A DNA stretch of 64,000 nt from Oscillospiraceae bacterium. Lineage in GTDB: Bacteria > Bacillota > Clostridia > Oscillospirales > Oscillospiraceae. The stretch spans positions 1 through 64,000 of the forward strand of contig WQXY01000007.1 of the NCBI GenBank assembly GCA_009781515.1, read 5' to 3'. The notes below the pieces were generated by a model. The model was not told the origin of the DNA and did no database searches. It worked only from the letters and a program-made list of their open reading frames with translations. Numbering within the stretch: the first letter of the stretch is position 1; each line of letters opens with the position of its first letter. A program made the position numbers and the translations under genes. Shown here in pieces: positions 8,113 through 17,397 of the stretch.

Positions 8113-10401
8113 TCAGCGCTTTGCGTATTCAAACTCGTCCATGATTTCTTTCGGAATAGTTTTGCCCGATGATTGAAGCTTTTTAATAATGAGGTTAAGG
8201 CGCTGAGCGCGCTTTTGGCGCTTTGCTCCAAAGCGTGTGAGTGCCTCGTTATATCGCATGTTCTTTGAAAGCTGCTCGCGGATTTGGGCGTTAAACGGAC
8301 AAAATGTCATAAGAATACCAAGTGCGATACTGTTCAGGCGTGCCATGCCCTTAGACTCGTTTATAATCCACATGACATAGTTTTGAACAAAAACAGTTTT
8401 GTAATTGTTTCGTGCGGCACCGAGTTCATTTCTTATTTCAGTCATGGTCTGCATGGCAATGCTTCGGTTATTCATGTAAAACTGCAGATAGTCGCAGAAG
8501 TAACTGGTAAGTGACGGGTCTGTAAGGTCGTTCCAACGTGAGCCTTGTACACGTCTGCACATTTCCCACCGGAAATCACCGATAAGGCGTATAACAATCG
8601 GCTTTAGGTCGCCCTCGAGGAAAATAGGCATAAATATACGTGCGGGTGTAGTACGGAGCCTGCCTTCAATTTCCTGCCACATAGAGCCGCGAAGTCCGAC
8701 ATTGGGCATGAGAATAAAGTTTGGAATTATCTCAACACTTATAGTCTCGTCTGTTATTCCTGCTTTTTGGTCAGAAAAGCGTGTTTCGCGATAAAATGCC
8801 GAGAAGTCAATAGTCCGTACTTCTTCAATTATTTCTCTTATCTTGGCAGCCGTTATCAGTGTGGTTTCAGGGTCACGCAAGATGTTGTGACTTGAATAAA
8901 CAGGGCAAAAACGTGACGGATTTCCGAAAGTAACCCTGTTGACGACAGGAAATGCGTTTTCCATTTCGTACTTCAAATGCTCGTTTCTGTCGGCAAGAAG
9001 TCTCTTTTCTTCGTTGGCGTCAATTTGTTTTTGATTTTTTAAGTCGCGGCAATATGTCGTAAAGTCCATATCAAATTCGCTCAGACTCGGGTCACGCACA
9101 CCTTTATATATTGAAGTCAGCCATTCGCTCACCGTGAAAATGTTGTTCTCGGGGTCGCCTTTATATGTGTCTGCAATGGAATACAGGAAATTTGCGTTAT
9201 CGTAACCTGCAAGAGCGGGGTCAACGTATCCGAAGTTGAGGAACATCTTTATGATTGTCGGCGGCGCAGCATCTTCGAGTGTTTTGAGGAACACACTTCT
9301 GTAAATCACATAAAACTGCTTTGTGATATCCCTGCGTAAATCCGGCACAGGGTCATCACTGCTGTTTCTGTCCTCAAGCTCTGTGTAATCATGTATGTTT
9401 TTCGTAAACGCATTTGAAATCTCGTCATCAACGCCTGCGTACTTTAGTATTTCGTCGAGAGAGTTAAGCAAGTTTTGATTTACAGCCTGTTCTTTTGGCG
9501 GAGCATCAAGTGTCGGCTCGCCTGCACTTGCGTCACGCTTGTTCTCGAGCGAGTCCCAATATGCTTCAAGACGTTCCTGATAATAACCGGCATTAATTGC
9601 AGACATATCGGCGAGGTTGGAGAGTGCTTCGGTGAGTGGTGCCATGAGCGCTTCAATGGCAAAATCTGCCCCGTCAATTCTCATGGAGTCCGTATGAAGC
9701 TGACCAACAAGCGAGAACAAATCATACCCGCCGCTGTCGAGCAGCAGAGCAGAAACCGTCTTGAGATAGTCTTGATATTCCGCACAGCTTTTGCTGACCG
9801 CAGAAATGTCATCTATACATCTGTTTAGAAAACCTGCTTCAATTCCGGGGTGGTTGTGGAAAAATGCCTTATGTATATTTGTGGCAAGCTCGCTTATTTC
9901 TGTGTAAAAATCATGAACCCAATCGTCAACACTCTGCGTACCCGCAAACGCTTTTAGTTCTTCAAGCCCCGGAAGCTTCTTGGGGGTTGAAGCATATGTT
10001 TTGCACAGACGGCTATATTCAGAATAAAGGTCATTTACAAGCTCAAATGCGTTTTCCGCTTCATGCTTAAGGCGTGTTCTGTAGTATAACAGTTCGGTTA
10101 TCTGCCGTCCCAAAGAGCCGACCATAAGATATGCGATATCGGCGTTTTCGCTCATTAGAGCATTTAAGCCGTCAACCGTCTTGCAAGGATATTGATACAT
10201 CGAAACATCGGTAAGTGCTGTATATGTGTGAGTATATACACCCTGCTTTAAGTCGCAAAAGCCTAACACATCAGTTTTTCCAAGCAGCGACGTATGTCCG
10301 TGAGATAAACACTCAACCTCGCCTTCTGCAATAAGTGAAATATGCTCAAGCGGGTCGCCCTCGCGAAAAATTACCGAACCCTCTTTGAAACTTGTTGCCA
10401 T
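8113..10401 (-). CDS. Large protein with N-terminal cyclic-nucleotide-binding-like domain
   Basis: 762 residues from the ATG at 10401, preceded by AGGGGT; the GTG 27 bases earlier used in the track has no ribosome binding site. Residues ~1-110 look like a cNMP-binding beta roll (FKEGSVIFREGDPLEHISLIAEGEV), but the expected phosphate-binding cassette (GE...R-A) is replaced by LGFCDLKQG, so nucleotide binding is doubtful. The remaining ~650 residues are alpha-helical in character, without a signal peptide, membrane helix or recognised enzyme motif. Probably cytoplasmic. The ortholog group seems to be a Clostridia-type uncharacterised family; I cannot name a function. Confidence 0.8.
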   Translation of the reverse strand: MATSFKEGSVIFREGDPLEHISLIAEGEVECLSHGHTSLLGKTDVLGFCDLKQGVYTHTYTALTDVSMYQYPCKTVDGLNALMSENADIAYLMVGSLGRQITELLYYRTRLKHEAENAFELVNDLYSEYSRLCKTYASTPKKLPGLEELKAFAGTQSVDDWVHDFYTEISELATNIHKAFFHNHPGIEAGFLNRCIDDISAVSKSCAEYQDYLKTVSALLLDSGGYDLFSLVGQLHTDSMRIDGADFAIEALMAPLTEALSNLADMSAINAGYYQERLEAYWDSLENKRDASAGEPTLDAPPKEQAVNQNLLNSLDEILKYAGVDDEISNAFTKNIHDYTELEDRNSSDDPVPDLRRDITKQFYVIYRSVFLKTLEDAAPPTIIKMFLNFGYVDPALAGYDNANFLYSIADTYKGDPENNIFTVSEWLTSIYKGVRDPSLSEFDMDFTTYCRDLKNQKQIDANEEKRLLADRNEHLKYEMENAFPVVNRVTFGNPSRFCPVYSSHNILRDPETTLITAAKIREIIEEVRTIDFSAFYRETRFSDQKAGITDETISVEIIPNFILMPNVGLRGSMWQEIEGRLRTTPARIFMPIFLEGDLKPIVIRLIGDFRWEMCRRVQGSRWNDLTDPSLTSYFCDYLQFYMNNRSIAMQTMTEIRNELGAARNNYKTVFVQNYVMWIINESKGMARLNSIALGILMTFCPFNAQIREQLSKNMRYNEALTRFGAKRQKRAQRLNLIIKKLQSSGKTIPKEIMDEFEYAKR

Positions 10402-10461
10402 AATAATACCCCTAATTGTGTTTTTCACAGTATGATATCATCACACACAAAAAAACGCAAG

Positions 10462-10490
10462 TTGCTAAACTTACATTTTAATGATAAAAT
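10462..10490 (+). promoter_or_regulatory. Sigma-A type promoter for ogt
   Basis: TTGCTA, 17-base spacer, TAAAAT. The expected start of transcription (~10497) is only a few bases before the ATGATG of ogt, so the mRNA may be nearly leaderless. This fits the absence of a ribosome binding site there. Confidence 0.5.
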
Positions 10491-10499
10491 ACACGTCAA

Positions 10500-10997
10500 A
10501 TGATGAATATCACAAAAGAAATCAACTACTATACCTACGAAACGGCATTTGGCAAAGTAACAGTTGCATCTGACGGCAAAAACATCATATATGTAAAATC
10601 AGAACGTAATTGTGAAATGTCAAAATTTAAGACGGCGACAAACAAACCCGACAAGCTGACAGACATGGCGGCAGGGCAGCTTGCCGAGTATTTTGCAGGA
10701 AAACGCAGGGTGTTTGAACTACCGCTCGACCCGCAGGGCACGAAATTTCAAAAGTCCGTATGGACGGCACTGCAAAAAATCCCATATGGCGAAACAAGAA
10801 GCTATAAGCAAATCGCGCAGGCGATAAAAAACCACAAAGCCTGCCGTGCGGTTGGAATGGCTAACAACAAAAACCCGATATGGATAATAATTCCCTGTCA
10901 CCGTGTCATAGGAGCAGACGGAAGCCTCACAGGCTACGGCGGCGGGTTAGAAATGAAAGAAAGGTTACTGAAACATGAAAGTAATACTAAAAACTGA
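10500..10997 (+). CDS. ogt: Methylated-DNA--protein-cysteine methyltransferase
   Basis: 165 residues. Transfers alkyl groups from O6-alkylguanine in DNA to its own cysteine in a suicide reaction. The active-site PCHRVIG motif is intact, with the preceding NKNPIWIIIPCH strand and the helix GETRSYKQIAQAI of the DNA-binding part. There is no AdaA/AdaB fusion. The start is either ATG of an ATGATG pair; neither has a clear ribosome binding site and the promoter lies very close. The 3' end overlaps the ABC ATPase gene by 23 bases, so the two are co-transcribed, although the functions are unrelated. Confidence 0.95.
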   Translation: MMNITKEINYYTYETAFGKVTVASDGKNIIYVKSERNCEMSKFKTATNKPDKLTDMAAGQLAEYFAGKRRVFELPLDPQGTKFQKSVWTALQKIPYGETRSYKQIAQAIKNHKACRAVGMANNKNPIWIIIPCHRVIGADGSLTGYGGGLEMKERLLKHESNTKN

Positions 10998-11751
10998 GGG
11001 GCTTTGCAAGACGTTTAAGTTGTCGGCAAAGCAGCAAAAACTGCAAAACACAAAGAAGAAAACAATTACAGCCGTTGATAATCTGAACTTCGAAGCATAT
11101 GAAGGTGAAATCTACGGATTGCTTGGTCCGAACGGCGCAGGCAAAACAACCACGCTTCGTATACTTGCCACACTTATCAAGGCAGATAACGGCGACGCAC
11201 TTGTTGACGGTTCAAGTGTAAAAAATGAACCCGACACAGTACGCTCAAAGATAGGTTTTCTGACCAGTGAGTTGAAGTTGGAAGATTTTTTCACACCAAA
11301 CTATCTGTTTGACTTTTTTGCAAAAATCCACCATATCGACCCCGAGGTCAGCAAGAAGCGTAAAGAAGAATTGTTCAAAAAATTCGGCATTGACGAGTTT
11401 GCAGAAGTTAAGGTTGCAAACCTATCAACAGGTATGAAGCAAAAAACATCACTTGTCATATCAATAGTTCATGACCCGAACATAATCATCTTTGACGAGC
11501 CGACCAACGGGCTTGACGTACTCACCGCAAAGGTTGTCACCGACTTTCTTACCGAGCTTAAAGCACAGGGTAAAACAATTATTATTTCGACACATATCTT
11601 TAGCCTTGTCGAAAAACTGTGCGACAGAGCGGGCGTCATTATTAACGGAAAAATGGTCGTTTGCGACACGCTGAAAAACCTCACAGCGGAGAAACCCCTT
11701 GAAGATGTCTTCTTTGACCTCTACGCAGAAAGTGCAGGTGTGAAAGTTTGA
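10975..11751 (+). CDS. ABC transporter ATP-binding protein, NatA-like
   Basis: 258 residues. Walker A GPNGAGKTT (~52-60), ABC signature LSTGMKQK, Walker B NIIIFDEPTNGLD and the switch His in STHIFSL are all present. Sequence style (KAD/LDGEPV-like DVLTAKVV) matches the NatA/CcmA-type exporters that pair with ABC-2 permeases. A GAAAGG ribosome binding site sits inside the end of ogt. The permease lies 91 bases downstream. Likely substrate class: sodium, drug or peptide efflux; this cannot be resolved from sequence. Confidence 0.92.
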   Translation: MKVILKTEGLCKTFKLSAKQQKLQNTKKKTITAVDNLNFEAYEGEIYGLLGPNGAGKTTTLRILATLIKADNGDALVDGSSVKNEPDTVRSKIGFLTSELKLEDFFTPNYLFDFFAKIHHIDPEVSKKRKEELFKKFGIDEFAEVKVANLSTGMKQKTSLVISIVHDPNIIIFDEPTNGLDVLTAKVVTDFLTELKAQGKTIIISTHIFSLVEKLCDRAGVIINGKMVVCDTLKNLTAEKPLEDVFFDLYAESAGVKV

Positions 11752-11842
11752 AAGATAAACTTTCAAACCATATTAAATGTGCCTTTCCAATTCTGGTAGG
11801 CATATATGAAACCTCCCCGAATTAGAAAGGAATGTTATAAAC

Positions 11843-13036
11843 ATGAAAAATATCATAACAATAATGATGAAAGAATTCACACGCTTTTTTACCGATAAAA
11901 GAATGGTTATCATGACAATAATGCCTGCAGTGCTTATATATGTGGTCTATTCATTTATGGGCTCAACACTTGGAAGTGCCTTTGCGCCGGACGAAGACCA
12001 TAAGCCGTGGGCTTACGCGGTAAACGTGCCCGACACAGTTTCGCAAATGATATCAGACTCCGGAGTAAGCATACTTTCTATTAACGATGATGAAATCGCA
12101 GAAACAAAAGACAGGATAAATGCCAGAGAGGTTGACCTTTTAATGGTTTTTCCGGAAAATTTCGGTGAGCTTATACAAACGCAGCTTGACGGGCTTGCCG
12201 ACGGAAGCTCGCATACGCGCGCTGCGCCAAACGTCGAAATATATTTTAACTCTATGGAGCCGAACTCCCACCAGACATATTTCGTAGTTACGGCAATACT
12301 CGATGTATACAAAACATCTCTTGCGCCTATGTTTGACATAAACAGGGGTATAGAAGATGCCGACCTCGCATCATCGGAAGACTTTATGGCAACAATGATA
12401 GCAACAATGATGCCGATGCTCCTTATGATTTTTCTGTATTCGGGCTGTATGGGGCTTGCACTTGAGTCAATCACAGGTGAAAAAGAACGCGGCACACTCG
12501 CAACGCTGCTTGTTTCGCCACTCAAACGCAGCGAGCTTGCGGCAGGAAAAATACTCAGCCTTGTAGTGTTATCATTCTTATCAGGTTCAATCACGGCAGT
12601 TGCAACAATTTTATCACTGCCAAACCTTATGGGTACGGATGGCGACGTGTTAGATGTTGCAATCTACAGCATAACGGATTACATTCTGCTTGCATGTGTC
12701 ATACTGTCCGTATTGATGCTTATGGTGGCAATGCTCTCTATCATCTCCGCATTTGCAAAAACAGTCAAGGAAGCAGGGCAGGCAGCCACACCGCTGATGA
12801 TTGTTGTTATGCTCGTGGGAGTATCAGGAATGTTTGGCGGCGGAGCACAAACAGACCCGCTATACTACCTTATCCCGCTCTACGGCAGTGTGCAGAGCAT
12901 GAGTGGAATATTCGCGCTCGACTATTCGCCGCTCAATATCGCAATAGCCTGCGCAAGTACATTAGCTTATGCAGGACTTGGCGGATATGTACTTACAAAA
13001 ATGTTTAACAGTGAAAAGGTAATGTTCTCAAAATAG
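11843..13036 (+). CDS. ABC-2 type transporter permease, NatB-like
   Basis: 397 residues. One N-terminal transmembrane helix (~22-45) is followed by a ~130-residue extracytoplasmic domain and then five or six helices from ~190 to the end. The motif EKERGTLATLLVSPLKRSELAAGK is typical of NatB/ABC-2 permeases. Together with the ATPase upstream it should form an exporter with two half-sets per complex. AGAAAGGA precedes the ATG. The sortase gene follows after 11 bases, so all three may be one transcript. Confidence 0.9.
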   Translation: MKNIITIMMKEFTRFFTDKRMVIMTIMPAVLIYVVYSFMGSTLGSAFAPDEDHKPWAYAVNVPDTVSQMISDSGVSILSINDDEIAETKDRINAREVDLLMVFPENFGELIQTQLDGLADGSSHTRAAPNVEIYFNSMEPNSHQTYFVVTAILDVYKTSLAPMFDINRGIEDADLASSEDFMATMIATMMPMLLMIFLYSGCMGLALESITGEKERGTLATLLVSPLKRSELAAGKILSLVVLSFLSGSITAVATILSLPNLMGTDGDVLDVAIYSITDYILLACVILSVLMLMVAMLSIISAFAKTVKEAGQAATPLMIVVMLVGVSGMFGGGAQTDPLYYLIPLYGSVQSMSGIFALDYSPLNIAIACASTLAYAGLGGYVLTKMFNSEKVMFSK

Positions 13037-13047
13037 AAGATTGAATA

Positions 13048-13890
13048 ATGGAAAATACTGAAAAAAAGACAAAAGAACCAAAAAGCGATAAGCGGGGACG
13101 ACGCCTGTTCGACAAAAGATATATACCATACATATGTCTTATTGCCGTAGGCGTATTCCTCGTGACCGCAGGGCTTCGTGATATAATTATGAACCGCATT
13201 GAAGCTGCCGCCGCCCGCGGCGAGTATACGCAATTGTATGATATATTTAGGGGACGCACGGGCAATCAAGGCTCAAATCAAAGCCCGCCACCTACTACAG
13301 CGGGGTCTGACAGCAGTGAGCAGCAGGGAGACGGCACGGAAGAAATATCAAAAGACGCCGAGGGTAATCTACCGTCGCTCGACGAGCTATATAAACTGAA
13401 CAACGATTTTATTGGCTGGTTTTCAATAGAAAACCTCATCGAATATCCGGTTGTCCGTGGCAGAAATAATTCAAAATATATAAACACGACCTTTTTGGGT
13501 GAGCGTAATGCTTCGGGTGCGATTTTTATGGACTACCGCCATACAGGCGGCTGGGATGAAATAGTGAGCATTATTTACGGGCATAACATGAAAGACGACT
13601 CCATGTTTGCGCAACTTGCCCGCTATCTTGATGAGACTTTTATGCAACAAAACCGCACCATTCTCGTCACAACAAGGGACGGCAGGCAGCTGACATATGA
13701 AATATTTGCAGTAAAACAAACAGATGCGTGGGACTCGGCATATACTATTGCAATATCAAATAGAGAAAGAGCAGCCGAGTTGCTCCCGAATGCTCCTCAA
13801 AATGCAAGTCACTTTATTTTGCTATCCACCTGCACCCGCAGCGCCAACCCTGATGAGAGGATTATTGTATTCGCCGCGTTGGTAGATTAG
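13048..13890 (+). CDS. srtB: Class B sortase
   Basis: 280 residues. A basic N-terminus and a membrane anchor (~27-47) are followed by a Ser/Glu-rich linker and the catalytic domain (~110-280). The transpeptidase triad is visible: His in IIYGHNMKDDSMF, Cys in LLSTCTRS, Arg in NPDERIIVFA. The class B signature 'N.D.IGWF.I' and the long insertion before the Cys support SrtB rather than class A. The enzyme joins sorted surface proteins to peptidoglycan or pilins outside the membrane. No LPXTG/NPXTG substrate is complete in this window. Confidence 0.93.
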   Translation: MENTEKKTKEPKSDKRGRRLFDKRYIPYICLIAVGVFLVTAGLRDIIMNRIEAAAARGEYTQLYDIFRGRTGNQGSNQSPPPTTAGSDSSEQQGDGTEEISKDAEGNLPSLDELYKLNNDFIGWFSIENLIEYPVVRGRNNSKYINTTFLGERNASGAIFMDYRHTGGWDEIVSIIYGHNMKDDSMFAQLARYLDETFMQQNRTILVTTRDGRQLTYEIFAVKQTDAWDSAYTIAISNRERAAELLPNAPQNASHFILLSTCTRSANPDERIIVFAALVD

Positions 13891-13900
13891 CCGCACGAGA

Positions 13901-16132
13901 TTAGTGTATATGTATATACTTGTGGATAATTTCAAGCACCTTGTTAATATCCACAGGTTTTGCTATATGCTCATTCATTCCTGCCTCAAAGCATTGCTCC
14001 ATATCCTCGCGGAAAACATCGGCAGTTACCGCAATAATCGGAATGGTTGCCGCGTTTGGTATATCAAGTGCACGAATTGCCCTTGTTGCTTCCAAACCGT
14101 CCATTTCGGGCATTTGAACGTCCATTAGTATCATAGAGTACCGCTCGGGCGAATTGTTAAACATATTTACGGCTTCCGCTCCGTTATGAGCACAGTCGAT
14201 AGTAAGGCGTGTGTGTACAAGCTGCTCAAGGAATATTTCACGGTTTATATCATTGTCCTCGGCAAATAATATAGAGTAGCCCTCAAGGTCGCTGTCATAT
14301 TCAAAGGTCTCGTCTTGCGTGCTGGATAGTGAAGTGCTATCGCTGCGTTGCAGCTGCACGGTGAAATAGAAATCGGAACCTGTTCCAAATTCGGACTCCA
14401 CCCATACCTTGCCGCCCATAAGCTCGACCAAATTTCTGCAAATTGCAAGACCGAGGCCCGTGCCGCCGTATTTTCGTGCACTGTGTGCCTGCTCAAAAGA
14501 CTCAAACAGTCTTGACATCTTCTCGGGAGATATGCCGATACCTGTGTCGCTAACTTTAACCTGCAGCTTGCACAAACCGTCTACATCTTCAAGAAGCTTC
14601 ACTTCAAGGGTGATTGAACCGTAAGAGGTTGTGAACTTCATGGCATTTGACAGGAAATTGGTTATAATTTGTGCGAGACGTTGCTCATCGCCGATAAGTA
14701 TATTCGGTATGCTATCGTCATAATGAACACTGAACACATGGCTTTTTTCGCTCGCTTGAACATTAGCAATGTCAACAACACGCTGTATTAACAAATTAAA
14801 GTCAAATGCTGCATTATTCAGGTCAAACTTGCCTGCTTCTATTTTGGAAATATCCAAGACATCGTTAATAACTCCAAGCAGATGACTTGAAACTACGTTT
14901 ATTTTATTTAGCGCGTAGTCTTTCTTTTCGATAGTAGGTGCAGTTTCGCCGATTGCCGTCATGCCTATTATTGCGTTAAGTGGCGTACGCATTTCGTGAC
15001 TCATGCGCGAGAGGAACATACCCTTTGCGGCAGACGCTTGGTCAGCTTGCACTTTAAGTACGGAGAGTTCGATGTTTTTGCCCTCAATCTCGTTGAGTGT
15101 TTTGCGATAGGCGCTGACATCTTTCATCATAAAAATATATCCGGTGCAAACCCTGTTTTCGTAGACAGTTTTGTATGTAATAGTGTATGTGCGAAGCTCG
15201 CCGGATTTTGTTTCAATGGTGCACTCGCCCTCTGTGTCCTTGCCGGATTTTAGGTTTTCTATCAGTCCCGCAGGCTCAACTTCAGTGACAATATTTCCGA
15301 GATAGCTAAAGAAACTCTTGCCCTCGGGGTGCTTGGCTGTCAGCGGAAAATCACTGAATACCGTATGTGTGCTTAGGTTGACATCTAAGATTACGTGAGA
15401 CTCGTTAAAAATAACGATGACATCACTGATTGAGTCCATCGTACTGATAAATAAAGAGGGGTTTCGGATATTCAGAATATGGAAGCGGTAACAGACATAT
15501 ACAAACAGGAGCAAGGTGGCACAATAGCCTATGGGTGCGAGGTCGCTGCGAAACGGAAATACTTCAAAGGTATATGTCATACTAAGTGCATATGGTATCA
15601 TCAGTCCCACCGCGGCAAGAATAACAACAGGATTGCTTTTGGCGTTTTTAAGTACGTACCGCATTAACATAAAAAACATAAAGAGGATAATCGAATATAC
15701 TATAACGGCATGTACCCAAAATATCGGACCGGGCAGTGTTCGAGGATAGCTTGTGTCGGAAAAATACAACTGATGCACAGGGTCTGTTATCATCGCCATG
15801 ATATCGACAGCAGGAAGTATGACGAGAAGCACTTGGAACCAGAATTTCTTTATAAGCGGCGAGCCGACAAACTGTAGAATGAACCATGCAGTTAAAAAAG
15901 GCATTATACAAACCATTGTATAACGCAAACCATTAATAAACTCAAAGTGCTCGGGCTTTCCGAAATGATTGACGGCGGTGAGCAAAATCCAAACTACAAT
16001 GCCAACACCCAAAACAAAAAGGCTAAGTAAATTTCTGTTGCGTTTATCACCAAACCAAAACATGCCAAGGATATATGCGATTATATAGCATGTAATCAGT
16101 GATATAGCAAAGAAAAGAACATCGCCCGTCAC
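13901..16132 (-). CDS. Hybrid sensor histidine kinase/response regulator with 7-TM sensor
   Basis: 743 residues. Seven N-terminal membrane helices (~1-225, 'His-kinase N-terminal 7TM' type), a PAS domain (~232-345), a HisKA dimerisation domain with SHEMRTPLNAIIG (phospho-His ~379), an HATPase domain (DTGIGI, GTGLGL), and a C-terminal receiver (~615-740) with phospho-acceptor Asp in ILMDVQMPEMDG. No HPt or output domain follows, so it must pass phosphate to a separate protein or act by interaction. It is convergent with the sortase gene (10 bases between stops). A consensus promoter lies 60 bases upstream. Confidence 0.93.
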   Translation of the reverse strand: MTGDVLFFAISLITCYIIAYILGMFWFGDKRNRNLLSLFVLGVGIVVWILLTAVNHFGKPEHFEFINGLRYTMVCIMPFLTAWFILQFVGSPLIKKFWFQVLLVILPAVDIMAMITDPVHQLYFSDTSYPRTLPGPIFWVHAVIVYSIILFMFFMLMRYVLKNAKSNPVVILAAVGLMIPYALSMTYTFEVFPFRSDLAPIGYCATLLLFVYVCYRFHILNIRNPSLFISTMDSISDVIVIFNESHVILDVNLSTHTVFSDFPLTAKHPEGKSFFSYLGNIVTEVEPAGLIENLKSGKDTEGECTIETKSGELRTYTITYKTVYENRVCTGYIFMMKDVSAYRKTLNEIEGKNIELSVLKVQADQASAAKGMFLSRMSHEMRTPLNAIIGMTAIGETAPTIEKKDYALNKINVVSSHLLGVINDVLDISKIEAGKFDLNNAAFDFNLLIQRVVDIANVQASEKSHVFSVHYDDSIPNILIGDEQRLAQIITNFLSNAMKFTTSYGSITLEVKLLEDVDGLCKLQVKVSDTGIGISPEKMSRLFESFEQAHSARKYGGTGLGLAICRNLVELMGGKVWVESEFGTGSDFYFTVQLQRSDSTSLSSTQDETFEYDSDLEGYSILFAEDNDINREIFLEQLVHTRLTIDCAHNGAEAVNMFNNSPERYSMILMDVQMPEMDGLEATRAIRALDIPNAATIPIIAVTADVFREDMEQCFEAGMNEHIAKPVDINKVLEIIHKYIHIH

Positions 16133-16192
16133 TTTTGGCTCCCCCTAACGCTAAAGAATAAATATTTGATTTTTGTATTGCATATATAGGCA

Positions 16193-16221
16193 AGTGTACA
16201 ATATAATATAAGGAGTGTCAA
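16193..16221 (-). promoter_or_regulatory. Sigma-A promoter of the hybrid kinase gene
   Basis: On the minus strand: TTGACA, 17-base spacer, TACACT. It predicts a leader of ~55 bases before the kinase ATG. Confidence 0.65.
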
Positions 16222-16309
16222 CACGGTGTCAAAAATGCTCAAAAATATGTAATAAATCACAAAAAATGATAAAATATGCAACAAAATTATATCAACATTT
16301 ACAATAAAA

Positions 16310-16338
16310 TTGTAAATGACACGATAGTGAGGTATAAT
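16310..16338 (+). promoter_or_regulatory. Sigma-A promoter of the zinc-ribbon gene
   Basis: TTGTAA, 17-base spacer, perfect TATAAT; an AGGAGGGG ribosome binding site and ATG follow ~20-30 bases later. With the kinase promoter it forms a divergent intergenic region of 237 bases. Confidence 0.65.
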
Positions 16339-16369
16339 TGTTGGCAGAAAACAGGAGGGGATAAAAGAT

Positions 16370-17395
16370 ATGGCAAAAATATGTAGTAAATGTGCAGGTG
16401 AATTACCGGATAGTGCAAAAATATGCGGCATGTGCGGTGAGAAGTTACCTGAAAACGTCAGCATAGCACAGCAGCCGTTTGGAGCAGAGCCGCCGCCACC
16501 GCAGGCATACCCGCCGCCGTTTGCGGAGCAGCCACAACCACCGCAGCAGCAGTATGCGCCGTCGCCGTTTGCAGAACAACCACCGCAACAGCAATACGCA
16601 CAGCCGCAGCAACAGTACGTGCCGCCACCACCCCAGCCGTATCAACAACCCGGGCAGGCATACCCGCCGCCACCGCCTCAGCCGCAATATCCGCAACAAC
16701 AGCAATATGCACCGCAAGCGTACCCGCAGCAGCAGCCGTATGTGCAGCAGCCATACCCGCAGACGCAGCAGTACACACCGCAACCGCAGTATTATGCGCC
16801 AATTAGAACAAAAAAACCGAGCAGCCCCGGCAAGGTTATCGTGACGCTTCTTCTGATTGCTGTGATTTTAGGTGGAGCAGGTTTTGCTGTATATTATTTC
16901 TTCTTTAACACCAACACCCCGGAGGGAGTGGCAACAATTTGGATTGAAGCTGCGTTAAAGGGCGACATAGAAAAATGCATAAACCATATGGCTCTTGGCG
17001 ATGAAATACTCGAAATGACAATACGAGAAGGACTGGCTTCATCAAAACATGATGCACTAAAGCAAATAGAAGACAGCATGTTTGGCGATATAGGCAGCAC
17101 ATTAATCAGCGTAGGTATGAGCTTATTGGATATTAAAGTTGGCGTTTCCACAAACTCAGAGCTTTCGGCTATAAGGCATGAGGGTGTGCTGAGCGAATTG
17201 AGAGCCTTAGGGAACGCCGGAGACACCATAATGAGAAATGCAACAATGGCATTATGTGATGATATTACGAATATTCATCAAATCGGAATTGGTGTGTCTA
17301 TCTTTGGGTTTGACCTCCCCGTCGACCAGCTTCTGACACTTTATGTCGCTAAGGTAAACGGAAAATGGCTTGTACTGCCGATTGGTTTTTATTAA
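16370..17395 (+). CDS. Zinc-ribbon, Pro/Gln-rich single-pass membrane protein (fourth family member)
   Basis: 341 residues with AGGAGGGG before the ATG. CSKC...CGMC zinc ribbon (4-24), a very long Pro/Gln/Tyr/Ala linker (~40-142) encoded by imperfect repeats, transmembrane helix (~153-173), and a C-terminal domain (~180-341) beginning TPEGVATIWIEAALKGD, which resembles the small DUF4878/lumazine-binding type external domains. It is separate from the cluster at the left end but has the same architecture and P/Q composition. It is divergent from a hybrid kinase. Function unknown. Confidence 0.8.
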   Translation: MAKICSKCAGELPDSAKICGMCGEKLPENVSIAQQPFGAEPPPPQAYPPPFAEQPQPPQQQYAPSPFAEQPPQQQYAQPQQQYVPPPPQPYQQPGQAYPPPPPQPQYPQQQQYAPQAYPQQQPYVQQPYPQTQQYTPQPQYYAPIRTKKPSSPGKVIVTLLLIAVILGGAGFAVYYFFFNTNTPEGVATIWIEAALKGDIEKCINHMALGDEILEMTIREGLASSKHDALKQIEDSMFGDIGSTLISVGMSLLDIKVGVSTNSELSAIRHEGVLSELRALGNAGDTIMRNATMALCDDITNIHQIGIGVSIFGFDLPVDQLLTLYVAKVNGKWLVLPIGFY

Positions 17396-17397
17396 AC

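Noticed and set aside
16445-16844. Long Arg/Leu/Ala/His-rich ORFs in other frames of the Pro/Gln linker (also at 2924-3368)
   Set aside because: They are frame shadows of the CCG/CAG-rich linker repeats; the zinc-ribbon frame has the ribosome binding site and membrane helix.
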